Shown: positions 31,809 through 34,405 of the stretch, in pieces
Position numbering within the stretch: the stretch's first letter is position 1
Layout: each line of letters begins with the position of its first letter
From: Phoronis australis
Taxonomy: Eukaryota; Phoronida; Phoronidae
Reading direction: 5' to 3'
Length of the DNA stretch: 34,405 nt
Assembly (NCBI GenBank): GCA_002633005.1
Contig: NMRA01000205.1
Span: 68,565 to 102,969 of the forward strand
Notes under the pieces: model-generated
Seen by the model: the letters and a program-made list of their open reading frames with translations, nothing else
Told to the model about the DNA's origin: nothing
Databases searched by the model: none
Program-made: the position numbers and the translations under genes

Positions 31809-32984
31809 AACTTTCCGCAGAGTACAAAAACTTTCTTAAGGTCTTCGTGAAGTATCTAGTAAGAGTAGTTTTCCTGGAGGAGTCATGTTGTACAGGAAAG
31901 CAGCAATGACCACTACTACTGTATCCCAAAAACCGCAACTTCCCAACCAGAGCCTACGACAAGTGCCGCTGTTGTCTGCTTAACTTTTTGGCAGGTGGTT
32001 TCGTTTATTGACCAGTTATTATTCACAGTAAATAGAAGATAAATAGAGAACTACTTAGAGGCTTCTTCTGGCATTATTTAAAGTGATTATGGTATTCTAC
32101 AAAAATATCACTTCATTCTGAAATTGATTACCAAGGAGTCTTTCGTTATTTATTTTTATATAACAAATGCTCCCACTTGTAAACAAATAATAATGCCAAT
32201 TGGTGGCGCCCAAATTGTAGGTGTCGCTGTTCGCAGTTATTCGCCATCTTTGTTGGACAAAAGCGACTGCACGAAATCACTTGGCACACTGTGGTTTCCA
32301 GTGCAATGAATTTAGAGTTACTTGGTGAGTGCCAAACTGGATTTAAAGGCGTTTCAAACAGCATTTGTTTATCATTTATTTATAGGTAAATTCATCGATT
32401 CGCATTTTCAACCACGCTCCTAGTCATTCCAACTCCTGACTGTTGCCACAGACGTAGCCGTGGTATTACTGGGGAACCCAATGGTCGTCCGCCTAAGCAT
32501 AAAACCGACTTGCTGTTGTACTCACCGAATTATTCCACTTCAANTGCGGTAGTAGGAGGCGTGATAATAGTAGTAGCAGTATTCGTAGTAGTAGTAGTAG
32601 GTAAACTGAAAGAACCAAAAAAAACCATGTTCAAGCTTACATGTTGCATAGGGCTCTACCATGTATATACAGTAACATTTAGGAGGACAACGCCCAAGTA
32701 AAATGATAACTGGCAAAGGGTATACATTAATGACAAGCGTTCAAAACATTAAGTACACCTGAGAGAACATGAGTACTCACATACTAATGAATGCAAATAA
32801 ACTGTATTGTAAGAAACATGAGTACTTACGCCAATATCGCCCCAAGTCCAACCAAAATTCCGAAGAAACTAATTATGTACATTGACGTTCATCCACCATA
32901 AAACGTTTGTGGAATGGCGTTCAAATAGAGCGGTACCAGAATAAATAGTCAGAGAGAGCGACATCTGGCGCAAGAACTACAGTG
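31809..32984. other. Upstream of the matrix gene, no gene confirmed
   Basis: It includes an AAAGATGGCGA word on the minus strand (32241-32251, YY1-like), an open frame at 32124-32309 with no known content, one unresolved base near 32533 and a TAG/GTA microsatellite at 32545-32602. Confidence 0.45.
32545..32602. repeat. Imperfect (GTA)n microsatellite
   Basis: agtagtag-type triplets are interrupted by gaggcgtgataa and cagtattc. An unresolved base lies just upstream. Confidence 0.8.
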
Positions 32985-34065
32985 TAGAAAGTCCTCTTAC
33001 ATGGCGGGAAAAAAGTGTATTCGTACGCCCAATCGGAATAACATAACGTAAGATAACGTAACATTGCAGTCTGCAGTAACAACGTTTATTGCATTGTTTA
33101 TCACTTAAACGGCTGTTACGGGCATAATGAGTGTCGGTTGATTCCCAGATTTTGCATGCACCCCGTCCTGTCTTTAGCTTTACATGTTGATACAAGTTTC
33201 ATGGCGAGGTGACGAGCAAAACTACCCTGGCTGTGTGCAATTTCGGTGTCTACGGAAGAAATACACACAGTGGTACCTAGCTGTATTTTGACGACAGTCT
33301 TCATAGAGCTAGCTGGCTGGCTACCACAGACGTTGCTGCCTGGAGCTCAGTCACACGTTACTTACAAGTTACACTGTAACTTATAGTCATGCGATGGTGC
33401 TGTCTGGAGCTCAGTCACACGTTACTTACAAGTTACACTGTAACTTATAGTCATGCGATGGTGCTGTCTGGAGCTCAGTCAAACGTTACTTACAAGTTAC
33501 ACTGTAACTTATAGTCATGCGATGGTGCTGCCTGGAGGTCAGTCACACGTTACTTACAAGTTACACTGTAACTTATAGTCATGCGATGGTACTGTCTCTA
33601 CGATTACCTAACTTCAGATCCATTACTGTCCACACATCAAGCTCATGGACAATGGCACACTGGTCCTGCCTGTACGCCGGAATATTTTCTACAAATTGTC
33701 CTTTCGCAGTAACTCTGTGTCTGGTACCCAGCCAGCTAGCTGTATGATTGAAGACTATCGTCATCATACAGTTTGGTACCACTGTGTGTTGATCTCTGTT
33801 AGATCCCGAAATTTCACACAGGCCTGGTACTTCAGCTCATCACCACATCGTTAAACGTATATCAACAACGCTAACGACCGGCAGCAGTGCATGCAAAAGT
33901 GAGTCAACCAATTCTTACCTTGCCCATTGCAGATACTTAAGTGAAAATTATCAAGAAACATCATTTTCTTGCATAATTCTCTGTCCTTTGCAACAAAGAA
34001 AAGTATGTCGTCGTTTTGAAAACAATACACTCGTGACACGCACACACGCCATTTCCTATTTTTTG
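32985..34065. repeat. Divergent large inverted duplication, axis near 33524
   Basis: Matched islands are colinear about one axis: agtgtatt (33014 / 34024), tcacttaa (33101 / 33937), ttttgcatgcac (33150 / 33888), acacacagtggtacc (33263 / 33775) and agctagctggctgg (33307 / 33728). The midpoints all fall at 33522-33526. The arms are about 360 bp and strongly diverged between islands. Confidence 0.8.
33336..33597. repeat. 64-bp tandem repeat, 4 copies
   Basis: tggagctcagtcacacgtta starts at 33341, 33405, 33469 and 33533. Each unit contains the palindrome AGTTACA-C-TGTAACT. The array covers the axis of the surrounding inverted duplication. Confidence 0.93.
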
Positions 34066-34097
34066 TGACATCTCTCGGGGAAATGATGACAGCTTCG
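33919..34097 (-). other. Possible exon of an unidentified gene
   Basis: On the minus strand a 179-base open stretch is bounded by aatttttctgcag and gcaag|gtaaga. It would encode RVYCFQNDDILFFVAKDREL, then C-K-K-M-M-F-L-D-N-F-H-L-S. The hydrophobic strand pattern is vaguely like a PH domain, but I do not claim one. A diverged inverted counterpart with a stop (K-V-Y-S-Y-A-Q-S-E) lies near 33010. The open frame runs 34201-33851. Confidence 0.3.
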
Positions 34098-34330
34098 CTG
34101 CAGAAAAATTCGTTTTGAACTTTGGTTTGCTGGTATTGAAATACTAAAAACTTGTAAAGAAATAAAACCAGTTCCGATAATTTGTTGTGACATGTACGCA
34201 ACTCCTTGGAAGAAGAACAGGTAATTGGAAGATTAGCGAAAAAAAAAACTGGTAACGCAATACTTCACGGCTCCGAAAGCTGACGCAAAAGGTCGCTCCA
34301 AAACTTTAGCTGCAGAATAATGGTAGAATG

Positions 34331-34405
34331 CAGGGCTCGACATAACGAGCTGCAGGTCGCATTTGCGACCTGAAATTTGGAAATGCGAGCTGAGATTTTT
34401 GTCAG
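34331..34405. mobile_element. Left end of a second hAT-like element, cut by window end
   Basis: It begins CAGGGCTCGACATAACGAGC, with the hAT-type CAGGG terminus. A hairpin, CAGGTCGCA-TT-TGCGACCTG, lies at 34353-34372. The other end is outside the window. Confidence 0.45.

Noticed and set aside
33003-33010. E2F-like ggcgggaa word
   Set aside because: A single short match with no gene start identified nearby.
33579-33782. 67-codon minus-strand frame (includes VFNHTASWLGTRHRV)
   Set aside because: It looks somewhat coding and ends near a possible gtaatc donor, but it straddles the inverted-repeat arm and no domain or acceptor could be assigned.

Overview
This is a window of animal nuclear DNA: AT-rich, spliced genes with GT-AG introns, crowded with minisatellites and transposon remnants, and with one unresolved base near 32533. 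The low GC, the compact introns, the fibrillin/EGF-type matrix gene and the repeat style suggest a marine invertebrate, perhaps a deuterostome. The species cannot be fixed from the sequence alone.

Two genes point at each other. On the + strand, six exons between 1728 and 8083 encode the last 240 residues of HAUS5, a subunit of the augmin complex that drives branching microtubule nucleation in the spindle; its earlier exons lie upstream of the window. On the - strand, twelve exons between 31692 and 10385 join in perfect phase into a complete 1257-residue secreted protein. It has a signal peptide, a fibrillin/EMI-like cysteine motif, EGF and calcium-binding EGF modules, an 815-codon single exon encoding a previously unrecognised Gln/His-rich plus C-x4-C cysteine-repeat region, then further EGF and calcium-binding EGF modules and a short tail. 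The only candidate AATAAA signals of the two genes lie 15 bases apart near 9420-9446.

The rest is introns and repeats. From left to right: a 35-bp minisatellite with 105-bp higher-order structure (1-258); a 27-bp array (1230-1390); a composite of ~150-bp modules with short inverted ends, split by a 518-bp hAT-like insertion (2538-4141); a 36-bp in-frame repeat that crosses the HAUS5 stop codon (8048-8224); 41-, 30/33-, 74-, 31-, 59-, 47-, 28-, 21- and 28-bp arrays inside and beside the matrix gene; a 1.9-kb foldback element built of palindromic GACACGCTAGCGTGTC-type repeats (20486-22374); a MITE-like element (24561-24803); and a long hairpin (25984-26084).

Upstream of the matrix gene (31700-34405) are a TATA-like promoter, a divergent ~1.1-kb inverted duplication centred near 33524 with a 64-bp tandem array across its axis, and the start of another hAT-like end at 34331. 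No bacterial-type system, CRISPR, rRNA or tRNA was seen. The two genes have no evident functional link. The most novel item is the giant phase-1/phase-1 cysteine-repeat exon.
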